The translations under genes and the position numbers were made by a program. From Diphasiastrum complanatum (lineage: Eukaryota > Streptophyta > Lycopodiopsida > Lycopodiales > Lycopodiaceae): a DNA stretch of 64,000 nt. The notes below the pieces were generated by a model. That model saw nothing but the letters and a program-made list of their open reading frames with translations. It ran no database searches and had not been told where the DNA came from. Positions 12,501 through 27,500 of the stretch are shown one piece after another. The stretch is taken from NCBI GenBank assembly GCA_029204225.1, contig CM055109.1:4550299-4614298 (forward strand). Reading direction: 5' to 3'. How positions within the stretch are numbered: position 1 is the stretch's first letter; each line of letters begins with the position of its first letter.

Positions 12501-15500
12501 TTCAAATTCTTGTTAAGCTTTACCCTGTCACATATCATATACAGTTGCTTGACACTACTTGTGCTTGTGATATCTGTCATGCCAGTCTACTTCACTCTTC
12601 TCTTTTTCCTAGAGAACAATATGATCCTTCTTTTCCTTCAAAACTTGAGCTATTTCCTTTTTTGCGTGCTACTATATTGCAAGTTCAGGTCATTCTCCAC
12701 CATTATCATCTCCTCGTCCAGTGGAATGGTCGACCTATTGATGAAGCTACTTGGGATTCTATTGATGTTTTTGCACACACCCCTTTGTTACAGGACGCTC
12801 ATGTACAAGATCCTCCTGTTGCTAATCTTTTTTATTCTAATGTACCTGTTGAGTCTAAGCAGACCATCAAGTAGCAACTCGTCCATCCAAATGTAATGCA
12901 CCTAACCAGATGCGTTGTGTGTCCAACTTCGAAAACAAAAGAAAATAGGTCTCTGATTTAGCATACCCATTCTCAAGGTCATTCCCTGGAGTGCATGCGA
13001 AGTAGGACTTAATCCGTAAAATCGAGCTTTAGATGATGTATAAGGAAGGGAATGAACTATACCTAGAATGGAGTTGGATGAAGATGAATTAGACATGACT
13101 TGTGAAGATAAAGAAGTCACAATATTGCAAAGTACATAATGGAAGTCAACAAGTGGTGCATCCATGTGAGCACAAACAACATCACCCAAAGGGCCATCAT
13201 CCAGAGTATGAGATCCCATACCTTCAGCCACTGGAAATACTAGTATGAAAATCATGTATTAAGAGCTTAATCAAATAAGGGAGTGAACTTTTTTCATCAC
13301 CCCAACTATGCTCAAAGCACAATAATCTCACTAATAGCAATCAAGGAAAAATCCGTCTATCGAAAAGAGAGAGAGAACCTCCAAATAGGGTGCCAAAAAA
13401 AGTTAGGAGTGAAGTCCACTGTCACCACAAAAGAGAGTGAGAGCAATGCTACATATGTTGTCCAATAGCTAGCAAGCAATGGGAGTAGAAGATAATGTAG
13501 AAACCTCCATTGAAAATGTCACCAAGCCTGGAAACTTGCTATCCAAAATCCAGCAAGCAAATGAGTAGCAAATGAAGATGGAGTAAATGGCTATAGAAAG
13601 AACTAGCAAATCATATTGAAAGTGTTCCAAAGAACTCCTTTAATTAGGGTGCTAGAGCTACAAGGATGTTGTCCAAAATGAGGTAGGATGCAAAATTGAT
13701 GTTAAAACATATTTATCAAAGTTGGTGCCTAATCTCCTCATTTGAAACAATGAAATCGACTTTAGAAAGTGCTCTGATACCATCCATAATTGGTTCATGA
13801 AGGAGTTCTTCAAGTGGGAGCTCCACATTTCCACCACCATCGAAGCCATGAAGGAGGAGGCATAAGCACATTGACAACTGTTTGTTCAAGTTTGAAAGTA
13901 TGAAGGGGATATAAGATTGAAGAGTTGTTATCATGTCCATGCAATTTGGATACAATTATGAGAATAAAAGGTACTCTAACCCTTCTAAAATCAAATTTGC
14001 GACCCATAATTCTACTGTGTTGGCATAATTTTAGGAACCAGATTCAGTTTCTGTTTTTGCCAAAAGAGTATAGGAGAGATCCTCAAACTCTGCATCATCA
14101 TGTACCTAAAAGGGAGCAAAAGATAAAATACTATTTGTAGCATTCAATGTCATCTTTGACTTGACTAACATTTCCACTCTTGAAAGGACCATCTGTTTTG
14201 CTACTAAGATTGAAATGCAAGAAATTTTTTGAAGTTGGAACAAGATGAAATATTGGAGTTCAAGACTACCACAAATCAACCCATGGAGAAGGAGATTCGA
14301 CTTTCCAAGGGGTAGCAACAACAAAACAAGAGAAGGTGTTTTTAGTGTGGTGAAAAGGAGGCATCTCACCATTGTTTTCAAAATCTTGCAAGATTATCAA
14401 GGCCAAGAGTGTTTCCTTGAAGAAATCTATTTTCTAGAGCACATTATTTCCTAAGCAGGCATCAAAATGTATTTTTCAAAGATTTAAGTCATCTTGGTTT
14501 ATGTTCTTACTTGATTCATATGGAATGTTTCTCTTGTTGCTTGTGTGCACTATATGAACTCACTAGAAAGGTCAAATTATTCAGGGATAAGAAAAAGCAG
14601 ACTGCATTTGAGAATCTTAAGCTTGACTTTAACTACCGGAGGGTTCCCCATCCTGGCCAATCAATGATGAGTATTGTGTGAACGATGATTATGTATTTCT
14701 TTATGCAAGCTGAATTTTTGCTTTTCCACAAAGTACCGAATTCAAGTTACATGTGGAAACCTATGATTGTTTTACAATATAAGCAGATAATACAAGCAAA
14801 TAATGTGTCGTACTTTTCACTTGACCAAAAAATAAAAATAATCCTTAACTAGAGCAGTATCATTAGCTGAAAGCTACCTTTCCTGCAACTTCAAGAATAG
14901 TTCTTCTATTTCAAAAGGAAGAAAAACCTTCTTGGAAAAATAAAGAAAGATGAGTGCTAGTATTGTTACCTAGTTTGTCATGTATGGTTGCTTATTGCTA
15001 TTTAGCCAAGTGAATAAAAGCATAATGTTGTCAAACCTTTTCTTTAAGATTTTGGCATTTTATTGCTAGGTGGTTGCAGGAATACCTTATACAACAGCAG
15101 TACAATTGGATGTCATGGACACTCCTAAGCTAGAAAAGTACATTTCCACGGTGAGCAACAGTCAACTCCGTAGATTGAAGTGAATCCCTTTCTACCCTTT
15201 TGTTAAAACATTTTCTAATGTGATTTTCACTATGACCATGGAAGATTCATTATAAATATGCTTATGTTTTCTTTACAAGATTGGCCAAAGAGATAAAGTT
15301 TTAGATTAAAGTTTTACAAGGAACACATACATTCAACTAGTGCTAAAAGATCCAACGTCTAGCATGTATCATAACATTTTGTATGCCAAGATACTCAAAA
15401 AATTATTTTACAATTTAAGAAGCATGACATTTCATAGATTTAGAGGAAAAGAAAAGCTGCTGTCAAAAAAAAGATGACATAGCATATCCCATAAACAATA

Positions 15501-18500
15501 ATAGACACAAAGTCGATGATCAGTTAATAAATCTACATATTTGTACAATCTTTAGGAACCTTGAAGTACATCAAATTGGTCTCAAAGGATTTTAGATGAG
15601 TATATCACAAAGAACTTAAGTACAAAATGAATCAACTGGAAAATTTATGGAGGCTACTCTACTTTGAGTGTCCCAGAGGCCCTCAAAGAAAACTATTGTT
15701 ACGTACTTGCAAGGGCATGCAACAACTAAACCTGAGGAGATGCTCTCGTTGTAGGTGATGGAATGTTGGTCTAGAGCTATATCCTATTGGCGCAAGGTGA
15801 CTCTCTTGTTCGTTGACCTACGACAATGGGCACAGCCCGGTCTTGTCCGCTCCCCAAATCTCAGTGGCAACAATGACTGCATCGAAGAGGGGAGGGGTAG
15901 TTCCCCCCTCCATGCAAGTATACAAAAGGGGGGAGGATGTTATGGACATATAGTCCATACCTCTCTACTATTTGACCCGCAACTATTTGGGGTCCCACAA
16001 TTCTTTTATTATGTTTAAACTCCCTTACAATACATTTGATCCTTAAATGGGCCAAATGCCTAATAATGGGCCAATGGGCCACATGCCCTAATTGTGATTT
16101 TCTCATTGAGAGTTCAGCACACCAATTTGGGGACATTAATCCATGTGCATCCGATTTTCACTCCGATGTAGAGCTTGTCTCCTTCCCTATCCAAGACCGC
16201 ATCTTAGTCGGGCTCTGATACTAATGTAAAGACCCTCAAGGACAACCCCTAAGATGAGGATAGGAGAACACAATAAGAGAGACAATGGAGCCAAACAGCC
16301 CAACCAATCCTAGATCAAACCTGGATCTAGCCCCCAAGCCATGCCATGTGAAGCAAGAGGAGAAGAGAGAAACGGGTAACCTAAATCCAATATGTCGACG
16401 GGAGAATCCCTACCTCATTATATAGAGAATAGAGTCCTGTGCATGAAACCATGCAACCCCCATGCAGGTCAACTATGAATAGATCACCTCTCTTCATGCA
16501 GTCCTCCTGCCTATATCCGTCACACGTACATGCAATACTCCATATGTCTCAATTAGAGTGTCTGGGTCCTCTCAAGGTTATTAGTCACAAACTGGCCTTG
16601 ACATGGAATTAAATCATGGCGTGACCAACAATCTCGAATACCGGAGGGCCGGTCTACCATATTAGGACTATTCCAGGTCCTTAACCGAATATGGCCATAA
16701 CAGAAGGCTCCATGAAGGTTGCATTTTAGGTCCTACTTGTGGATATAAGTAGCACCTATCGTCATTCATTTCATAGTGATGATATCGATCTCTCTCTTTA
16801 GCCTCCTTAAGCATTCTCTTTGCCACTTTCTAGGGTTAGTTCTTGCTTACGTGTTGCTTTCTTAGCTTAGCTATTGATCTGCTTTAAATCTATTCGTAAC
16901 TATGATGGTCATATTCATCTTGATCCTCGTAAGGTCCAAGTTATTGAGGATTGGCTTGTGCCTATTGATGTTCATCATGTCCGTATGCTTTTGGGTTAGC
17001 TACTCACCTTTGTCATTTTTGCCACTGTGGCCACACCTCTTCATGCACTTTTGGAAAAATCTTGTTCTCTTTTGTGGACTTTTGATGTCAGACAACCTTT
17101 GATCTAGTTTTGTTGGTTTAGGCTCCTTACTTTGTTAGTCTCAGTGTGTCATTGCTTATGAGTCACGATGTCTTCGCTCTTATGAGCAACGGTACTCTAT
17201 AAATGAGAACGAGCTCCTAGCTAGTATTTATACTCTTAAGAAGTGGCGTCATTATCTTTGTCGTGTTTCTTTTGACATTGTTATTGATCATCAGTTTATC
17301 CATTATCTTTTTACACATTGGGACCTTAGTGACCATCAATATCTTTTTACAGTCTTTTCATTTTGATATCTTATATCAACGTAGTCAGTCGAACACCGTT
17401 TCTAATGCTTTATCTCGTCTTCCCGCTTTGTTACATAGCCTTGTTGCTACCATTCCCCCCATGGTTTGATGCTTTGCCTTGAGTCCTTCTTTATTACTTT
17501 ATTGTTATGCATAAGCAGGCCCTTTGGCCCTTTCTATTCATGTATTGGTTTTTGGCCCCATTTATTCATTAATTAGGTACTTGGCCATATGATATTGGAG
17601 TGGGGACCCTCTTGTAGGAGGGCGCACTATTATCCCAGGGCCTTATCCATTTGATTAGGTTTACTAACATTATCTTATCCTCTAGAAGGCTGCATGAAGA
17701 TTCCATGTTAGGGCCCCCTTGTGGGAATAAGTAGGACCTATTGTCAATCATTTCATAGCTGATGATATTGATCTCTCTCTTTAGCCTCCTTAAGCAATCT
17801 CTTTGCTTTCTAGGGTTAGTTCTTGTGTATGTGCTGCTTTCTTAGCTTAGCTCTTGATCTGCTGTGAATCTTTTCGTAACTTTTAAGGACGAACATTTAA
17901 GGGTAGCTAGTAGTTAGGTGCACTACTTCTCTCCAAAACTACAGCCTCATTATGCATTATAGTTTTGTATAAGGTTCTTTTACAATTTCCCCAAAAAGAC
18001 TAAAAATAGGCATCAAGCACACTCACTTGATAGCTTTTAGTTATTGAAAGGCATGGGATCTTCGTGGGAGAATTTGACTAAATAGCTTGTAGAGCTTTGT
18101 GTCTATTTGTACTTGATGATCTTTAGTGATCTTTGAAGGAGATTGTTAATTGTGCATCGTTTATAGTTATCTTTATGCTTTGTGTTTTTCCATATATGTG
18201 GTTGTGTTAATAACTTGGCATTAGAGCGTATCACTTAGCAATTGAGAAGATGCCAATTTTTCCTAGTTGTTATTCTCTAGTGGTCATCTCTCTGACCATT
18301 TTATCTCTCTAGACAACTTCCCTCCTCTGAGTATGTTCTCTCTAAAGTTGTTTTCTCTCTCTCGATCTAAATAGCATTTCCATAACTTTTTCATATGTGG
18401 ACAAAATTGAGTTCCCGGCAGCAGAGACCCTTGAGAGAAGTGATTTTCTTTGCTGGCTGCGTTTTGGAAGCCCCGATTTTTACCTTTGGACAAAATCATC

Positions 18501-21500
18501 TGTTTCATATTCTTCTTTTACAGAAATTGGAAATAACCATCCAAGTTTCACATTAGTCAAGTTTTTTGGTCAAAAGAGAGATTTATATTTTTCAAGTTTA
18601 GCAGTCTTATATTACATATTTGATTGGATCTAGCTGTTTTCTATTGTTGCGTGATTCTTAAGGTCCATTTTGACCACCTAGAAGTGAGGTTATTGCAAAG
18701 CCAAACTTTGCCAACTAGGATATTCCAGTTTTTGTTCTACAGGATTATGGGCTGATTTCCAGTAGATATGAATATTCATAGAAATTGGACCCTGTAGCTT
18801 ATGACTGCCATAGTAGCTGTTTTACATGCATAAGCATACAGTATATAAAAATATACTGTAAAAACAATAACTGAAAAACAGAGAAGCGCAGCTACCTATA
18901 CATTCTACAAAATCAAATCTGGAGTTAATGCATGCTACACCACATTCCCACAAGTGCAAATGCAAAATGTGGGAAAAAACCATTACGATTAAATCGTCGA
19001 ACGTGTCCAAACAGGAGCTTTCACGCATGAACAAGGATGCTCAAATAGAGCATGAGTCAGGATCACATTGCTTTGTGAAGTTTGTGAGAGAAATCACTGT
19101 GTATTTATGCGCTTCATGTTACATTGGCAGATTGTTGGTGGGAAGACCTCAAAAAATTTGCCAAGAGGCAAGAGTTGAGGCTTTTGTAACAGTGGGTCAT
19201 GTGGCCACATGCAAGAGATTCATTCACATGGGCATTACAGCAGCGACTTGTACCATGCCTTGTGGCCATTTGGTCCTTCGGCTCAACATACCTAGTCTTA
19301 TCCAGGAACTCAAAAATAAGGTTGCATGGACCTAAACATTATGAATAATGTAAAGTAATGACCTGACAAACTACAGTGTGGTATTATTCCCAACTCTAAA
19401 TTTATCAATTCAGTGGTAGAAAGCTCATTATATGTATCAGCAATTGACTAACTCTTAAAATTTGAAGAATCTTTGACAAAATTTCAGCTTGGAATGAGGT
19501 TAGGGATGTGCTTTGTAATCAAACTTCCTGAAATCAGTGTACAACGCAACAAGAAAGTTCCATCAAGTGAAAAATCGTAATTCCAGCATTCACCATAACA
19601 CAGCACAAGGCACACAGATCTGGTATAAATTCTTCAAAAATTGCCTTGTTATGTCAAATCTGCCAGTGGATAAGTAGCATATATCGAGTCTCCTAGCATT
19701 ATCTCTCAATATTGTATTGTTTAACTAAGCCTATTTAACCAATCCTTCTACTTATTTGTCTGCAGGTTTCTGTCGTGATAAGTTTGCTGCCCCCATCGCA
19801 TCATTTGCCATTAGCAAATGCATGTATTAAGGTGCATTTTCAAGCCAACTTTTATCATGCTTCAGTTTTATCATTTGTCTTTTTTTAACAATTTTTAAAC
19901 CAGGTTATGAGTTGTACTTTGAACTAAAACATCACACTCTGCAATGATGTTTTGTATGCCTCTGAATGCTTATTCTGAGTCAAAGATAGTCTTTAGATAT
20001 TAAAAGCTGATCAAGTTCAATTGAATATTCTTGATGTGTAGCTAGGAAAACATCTTGTCACTGCAAGCTATGTCAGCGAAGAAATGGCTGCACTAGATGA
20101 AAAGGCAAAGCAAGCTGGAGTAACACTTTTATGCGAAATGGGCTTGGATCCAGGGATAGGTCAATATTTTCCCCTTTAATTTCAAACCTATTGTTTCTAG
20201 CCAGTTGGAGCGCCAAACCCATTGTATCTGTTGTTACTGGATGTTTCATGTAGTACCTCTCGTCAAGGCTCTCACTTCTTGTTGAAGCATATAAAAGTTT
20301 AAACATTGTTGTGCTTGTCCAAATGACAAAGAGGACTCAGTTTAAGCAATGAATGCACATGCTAGAAATATAGGATAGATCACATTTAGCCTATACGCAC
20401 AGGACAGTTTCTCCTTTTCTCTTATACCTTTTCCTAATCATGCACTGTGCTCAACTTTTGGACCATTGTAAATCAGGAAACTTCTTATAATTCAAAGTTT
20501 TATTATCTAAGACTTCCAGTGTCAACTTGATCCTTGAGCAAGTGGCTGTGTGGCCCTTTGTCATTGACATTGATCATATAGCCTACTATAAGCAAATCTT
20601 AGGAGAATGAAATCGCATCATGCCCCTAATGCAAACCATCCTTAGTTGTGCACACACACAAACTACAGATCTACTTAGAGAAAAGAAACTCCAATAATAC
20701 AATCTGTATTAATAAAATTTTCAATTTTGCCCCTTTGCAGACAATTTCTACTTCCATTAGCAATCTTAAAACCTGAACTTCGTCCCTTAAAGATACGTTT
20801 TTCATGTACGCTTTTAGTGTAGTGATCTCTTGACAGAGGATCTTGAAAGCTCTATTTCATATCAAGGGATCATAAGGCATCTAGATTTTCACTAAAAGTT
20901 GTGCTTTGAAAGACGTGTATTTAACTGTAGAATGGGATTTAAGATAGGACTTAGGATTAATCCCCTACTATTAGTCATTGTCAATCTTGAAAGTACATCA
21001 AGAGTTATTACAAAACTTAATATGATTGGAACATGCAGATCATATGATGGCCATGAAAATGATTGATGCTGCCCACACAAGAGGAGGAAAAGTGCAGTCA
21101 TTTGTATCATATTGTGGGGGTTTGCCTTCTCCGGCTGCAGCAAACAATCCTTTAGGATACAAATTCAGGTATCTAAACAATTGTACGTATGTAAAATACT
21201 CATACAATTGTATAGACGTGCTCAAGTTTATTACATAGGAATATATTAAGTTTGGAAGAAGACAATTTGTCCTTGTAGAATTAAATGGTCCTCAATAGAT
21301 GAAGTTTGTGTGTGCCATACCTCACACATAAGTAGCTCTTTCCTTCCAATGAAGTGATGCTAAACTAATGTGTTTGTTTCGAACATATAAAAGCAGAAGA
21401 GTTATAGAGAGAAAATGATTGACAATTTCTGTCTTGGTTACCTAAATTTGGAAACATTGAAGTCTGGATAATTTGTCATAATTTAGCTTTAGGTGTGGAC

Positions 21501-24500
21501 TTACCTATCTATTATTGGAGTATATTGGTACAACTTGCTGCTACCAATATGTAGAAAGGCCACTATATGACATGATTATAAATGTTTATGCAAAATAAGA
21601 TCTTGAAATCTTAATAAACATAACAAACAATGACATGAGAGAAGCATTGTAGTCGAAAACTAGTGAATGAAATATTATATCTATTGTATAGGTGCATCTT
21701 CTTATAGCCATTAACGGTTTCTTATGCACAATTTTGAAAGTTGTTTGGATGTTTTTACCACTCCAAAATCAATCCATATGGAGGGAGGATATACTGGTTC
21801 CTACTATCAAAAGGATAATCCCAAGATCTACAATGCCCAAAAAGTGTTGAAATAAATGCCTATTTTGCCCCTTAAGGCTTGTATACTTGTAACTTGTAAC
21901 TTGTAAGTTGTGCATAAGACATGGGGGTAAAACATTTATGTACATAGTACACCCCACTTGAGCTAATTAGGCAAGTAATAAGTAGGCTAGAATTAGTTTG
22001 ACACCACCTCTATACAGTACATGCTATATGTGGCCCTTTGTTTGGAGGTGCGCCCTACTACTCTTTTGATAATCATTCAAGTTGTGTGAGCTTTGAAGTC
22101 CTCTCTCTCTTGCTCTTGTCTTCTACTCCATAGCTGGTTTTTTCAAGCTTTCATAGTGTGCTTACTATGTTGTTATGATACTCCATAGCTAGGCCTTGGA
22201 TTTTGTCATGGTATCAGAGCAGGTTATGTTGCCTATGGTGTGGTGAAAGCTTGGACCTATTTTTGATCAGATTCCTGCCATTCATGGAGAGCGGCTTATC
22301 TTTGAGGAGGGCGCACTTTCTGTAGGGGCATCTGATCTCTATGCTATCTGCATGGTTGGAGTACCGTTGGCAAGGGGAGTACTATGATCCAAAAACTTTC
22401 TAATTTGGGAAAAAAAAATTGAGTCTTTTTGGACAGCCAGGACTGTAGGAGGGCGCTTTCTACAGTGGGGACTTTAGTGAAAGTTCTAAGTGGATCTTGG
22501 ACAAGGTCTAGGAACTGGTGTCTTCGTGCATGGGGACGATGTTTCTCAAATCCATCAACACCTCTGGGGAGGCAGTCATAGGCGACTGCATGTTTCTATA
22601 ATGTTAAATGGTAATTTGTAAATGTTAATGCTCAATGTTAATTGTTCAATGGCAATTGATTAACAATGGATTATGGTTCACTAAGCAGTTGCCACTGAGC
22701 ACTTGAATTTGGAATTCCAAAGTCATGCACATTGCATTGTATTGTTGTGCAGGTGGTCACAGATAATGCGTCAAATTGCATCTCCATGGGTAGGCTCGTT
22801 AATGAGACCTACCCCCACATCTTTTGGACACCTTGTGCTGCACACTGCCTGGACTTGTTGGTCGAGGATGTGGCCAAGATTCCATGGATTGCGGAGGTGG
22901 TGCGTACTGCACGGTTCTTGGTGAGATTTGTCACCAAGAAGCCTAGGGTCATAGCATGTTCAGGAGACGGTCCACCTTGGATGTCTTGAGACCTGTCTTG
23001 AGGCCTGCCCCCCCCCACCAGGTATGCAAGTTGCAACTCAAATTTGAATGCGCTTCTGTAGACTGTTGGTAAGTATTTATAGTTTAGTTAGTAGTGGTAA
23101 ATATTTCATGCATGTGCCATTTATTGTGTTGTCAGAAGTTAGAACTTAGAACTTGTCTATGCAGGTTTGCATTTATGTTCCTAGTCCTGGAATGATTGCT
23201 GAAAGTTCATCAGGGCTTGAGGCAGACGATTGTTGTCGTTGATTGGGCGCAGTGGGGGCCATCACAAGAGCCCAAGAGTAAGAGATTCGAGTAGACCGTT
23301 ATGTATTCACCATTTTGGGATGAGGCTCGATCCATTGTGGTGGGCCTACAACCCATCTACATTGTCCTGCTCCTTACAGATCGAGAGGGCTTCACATTGG
23401 GCCTCTTGTACGAGTTCATGGACAGGCTGGGCGAGCAGTTGAGCCTTTGCACGACCATTAGCCCAGAGAGGTATATTAAGATTCAAATTTCAAATGTAGT
23501 GTGTAGTATGTACTATCATCATGTACTATATAGTATAATTATTAATGTGTCTTCAATCTTGATTCTTGCAGGCTTGCGGAGGTCCGACTCCTTTGGTTGA
23601 GCAGGTGGGAGTGGTTTCATAAGCCCCTGCATGCCATGGCCCACATGCTCCATCCACTTTGGAGGAATGAGGAGCAGTTCACAGATAGGGAGCTCGGGGA
23701 TGACTGGAATGCCTATATCTCCCAATTTTATCCTGATGTACGCGAGCAGGAAAACCTGTTGGATGAGCTTCAGATTTTTAGGCAGGAGACCTTGGAGTTC
23801 GCCAGCGCTTTTGAGAGAGGGTAATAGACTGACCATGGTCCAATATAGTTTAAACTTGTCACTTCACATTTTACTGCACAATTAGTCAATCATATTATAA
23901 CTTGTTGGAACTTGGTTGCAACTTGCTAGTAGTAAGTACTAACTGCCCCTTGAGCTGTGATTCAGGCCAGCTACGTCCCCTGTCATGGTGGTCGAAGTTT
24001 GGGGTTGATGTCCCCAAATTGCGTCGCCTTGCCATGAGGATTCTCTCATAGGACTACAATGCAGTCGCTTGTGAGAGAAATTGGAGTGTCCATTCTATGA
24101 TTCACACGAAGAAGAGGAATTGACTCTCATCTGCACACTGCAGGGCCTATCCAAGTAACTTGTAAGCCATAAACTATAATTTCTAAATTCTAGCATGTGA
24201 TCCATCATCCCAGAACCCAGTTAGTAGATACTAAATAGATCATACTACATAGTAGATACTAGACTGTAGCTAAATTTTAACTTTTGTCGGGACTCGTCAC
24301 TCAGCCCTCCAAATTTTGTCTTGATTTCAATGTGCATTGTGACATGTGCGTAGGTTAATCCCAATCTGATCAATGTGGAAAAGGTTCCAGAGTTGCCATC
24401 GAGAGACCAGTCAAAGGAGGACGTGTACGCATTCCTCCATGAGGAGGCCATGGAGAGTGCAGGTGAGAAATTAGGACTATCTAAGGTCTTGAATTAAATT

Positions 24501-27500
24501 TTCGATGTTTGAACTAATTATTGTAATTTACTAATTTGCAGGCAATAACACGTTTGTACCTCTTTGTGTGCACTGTGCAGGACCTGTCACTCAAGCAGAG
24601 CGTAGGAGGAGGGTAGGAGAGGGTAGCAGCTCCCGTGCTCACAGCCCTGACGATGAGGACGAGTCTGAGTCTGAGGCATCGTCAGGGTCAGAGTCCTCAG
24701 AGGAGTATGAGGATGAGGAGTCCAAGGAGGGCGGGGATGAGGATGAGGGGCATCATACCTCTGCCTCTGATGAGGATTTCGCAGCTGAGCCTGCCACTTG
24801 AGAGGCCACAACAGGCTCCACAACACCAGCGAGTGGGAGGAGACTCAGACGTAGGAGAGCTTAGAGTGCTCACTGCTCAGTGCTCATCGGACATTAGATC
24901 ATTGTAGTCTCTGTAGATGTCACTACATGAGCATTGACTCTTGAGTTGTTTACAGTGTACACATCATGATTTATCATCAGACACATCGGGCATTACATTG
25001 GTGACCGGACTCATGAGGCACCTGGCATATGTATTTACTATTATGTTATGATTCATGAATCATGATATATTATGGATTCTCTTTAAAGTTTTACAATTTT
25101 GATTTTGGTATTCAATGTATTATGTTAGAAGTTAGAACTTAGTAGTTAGTAGTTACATATGTCATATAGAATGTTCAATGTTCAAACTTCAATGTTGAAT
25201 GATGAATGATGATGACAGATGTCAGAAAAATCTAAGTTTTTAACCTAAATTTTTTTGGCTTTCTCAAACATTGCATAACCTTCTTGTTTATTCTTTTCTA
25301 TGATCTCGACATGGCAATTTACAAATAAGTTTGAACTTCAAGTTTCAAGTTTCAACTTTGAAACAAAATTACAATTTACAATCTACAGTCCTAGTACCTA
25401 CGTAGTACGGCTAGACTCTAGACTCTACCTAGCTAGTAGTTGCAGCCAACCTGCCATTATCCATATCACTGTATCAGACTAGTCAGTGGTCACTAGTTAG
25501 TAGTTACTAGTTAGTAGTCACTAATAACTATTATCAGGATTCAACTCTAGCCTCTAAGCTCAAATTTCAGTTATTCTCCAGGCTCCTAATTTCTAAACCC
25601 TGAGTTCCAAGTGTCCGCTGTCAAGTAAGTTGTAACAAGTTCCAACTTCCAACTCCACACTTGTAAGTTGTCACTCACAGTCCTGAGTCTCCTTAGCAAG
25701 TAGTGAGCACTTAGCAGATCCTTGTACCTAGGGGCCAGGATATGGTTACAAGTTACAACTTACAACTTACTGCAGTTCTCTTAAACTTGGGTCATAATAC
25801 GACAGGTCACAGGTCACTAGAGATCTAATTATCCTGAATCTTGATATCTGTAAATTTAGAGGAAAATTGAAATTGCTCCTGACCAAGTTGTGGGCCTATC
25901 TTGCTTTTCCTCGATGCATGGGTGTGCCAAATACCTCCTTGTGTTTGAAAGGCTGTCTCAAGATCATGTGGCCGATGCACAAAAACCTAGTCTCAAAGGA
26001 AGCATTAAACCCCTCTGTGACCAAGCTTTGAGGGTATAAAGTTTGTCAGCTAGGGTTAGGATTTCCTTAAACTCTTCAATTTGCGAGCAGGGCTAGAAGA
26101 GAGAGATTAGTTTTTTTTGAGAAAGAGAAGGGAGGAGGAAAAAAAATAGGTTCAAACTGTTTTCCGATTCGAACTTGACCTAGCGGTTCGAACCTCAAAG
26201 AATCGGTTCGAACCGGCCGATTCGAATCGACCTGTTCGAATCGAGATGCAACCTTGGTATTGACAAACTGTGCAGGATGGTTTGATATTGGATGAGGGAC
26301 AGAGTAGCAATCCAAGGGCTAGGAGGTCTCAAAGGCAAGCCCAACAACAAGGACACCAGGAGACAAACTATGCACTTATGACTACTATTTTGGATTCACA
26401 AGATCCGCATACATTTGTTAAGGCAGCAGATGAGAAGGTATGGCAACATGCTATGCAAGAGGAGTACGACTCCATTCTCAAGAATCATACATGGGATTTG
26501 GTGAAGTTACCAAAAGGAAAGCGTCCTACTGGGTGTAAATGGGTCTACAGGACCAAATACAAACCAGATGGGAGCATCGAAAAGCATAAGGCCAGGCTGG
26601 TTGCTATGCATAGCAGGAGGGCTTGGACTGTGATGAGACGTTTGCACCTGTAGCTAAGATGACGTCTATCAGGTTGGTTTTAGCATTGGCTGGAGTTTTT
26701 GGTTGCGAGGTCCATCAAATGGACGTGAAGAGTGCTTTTCTCAATGGACAATTGGCTGAAGAAGTCTACATGGACCAGCCACAAGGTTTTGAGGCTAAGG
26801 GCAAGGAAACTATCGTATGCAGGCTTAAGAAGGCCTTGTATGGTTTGAGCAGGCACCTAGGGCCTGGTATAGTCGTATTGACGACTATTTTGCCAAGGAG
26901 CAATTCATAAAGAGTCAATTGGATTGCAACCTGTTCGTGAAGGAGGAAGATGGTAACATTGTTTTGATAGTTTTTTATGTGGATGACTTGGTCATCACAG
27001 GTAACAATGGGCAGCTTATTGAAAAGGTGAAGTCTCATTTATCAAATGAGTTCGAGATGAAGGATTTGAGTCTAATCCACTATTGTCTTGGCTTGGAGGT
27101 TTGGAAAAAGCAAAACTGTGTGTTTATTTCCGAAGCTAACCATGCATGTGAAGTCTTGAACAGGTTCAACATGCAGGATTGCAAACCCGTAACCACGCCC
27201 ATTGATACTAGTAGTTATCTAGAGATGATGGCACTCCCTTTGTGGACGAGACTCTTTATAGGCAGCTTGTGGGTATTTATCTCACCACCACGAGACCAGA
27301 CATTTCCTATGCGGTTGGTGTGGCTAGCCAATTTATGAGCTCTCCAACTAAAGCCCATTTGGTTAGCAGCTAAGAGGGTTTTGAGGTATGTCAAAGGGAC
27401 AACCTGCTATGAGATTGAGTACACAGATGATGGGAAGCTTCAACTTGGAGGCTTTACCGATTTGGATTGGGCAGGTGGTACGGATGATCAAAAGTCGACC

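Noticed and set aside
15071..15076. Alternative acceptor TTGCAG for LKR/SDH exon c
   Set aside because: Using it breaks the reading frame and meets stops; the GCTAG site six to seven bases upstream keeps the conserved protein.
18928..19335. 135-codon open frame in intron 3 of LKR/SDH
   Set aside because: No recognisable domain or homologue, and it sits inside an intron beside transposon debris; a chance frame is more likely.
24587..24826. Minus-strand frame opposite the acidic hAT tail
   Set aside because: Shadow of the GA-rich plus-strand coding sequence; the plus strand gives a sensible hAT C-terminus.
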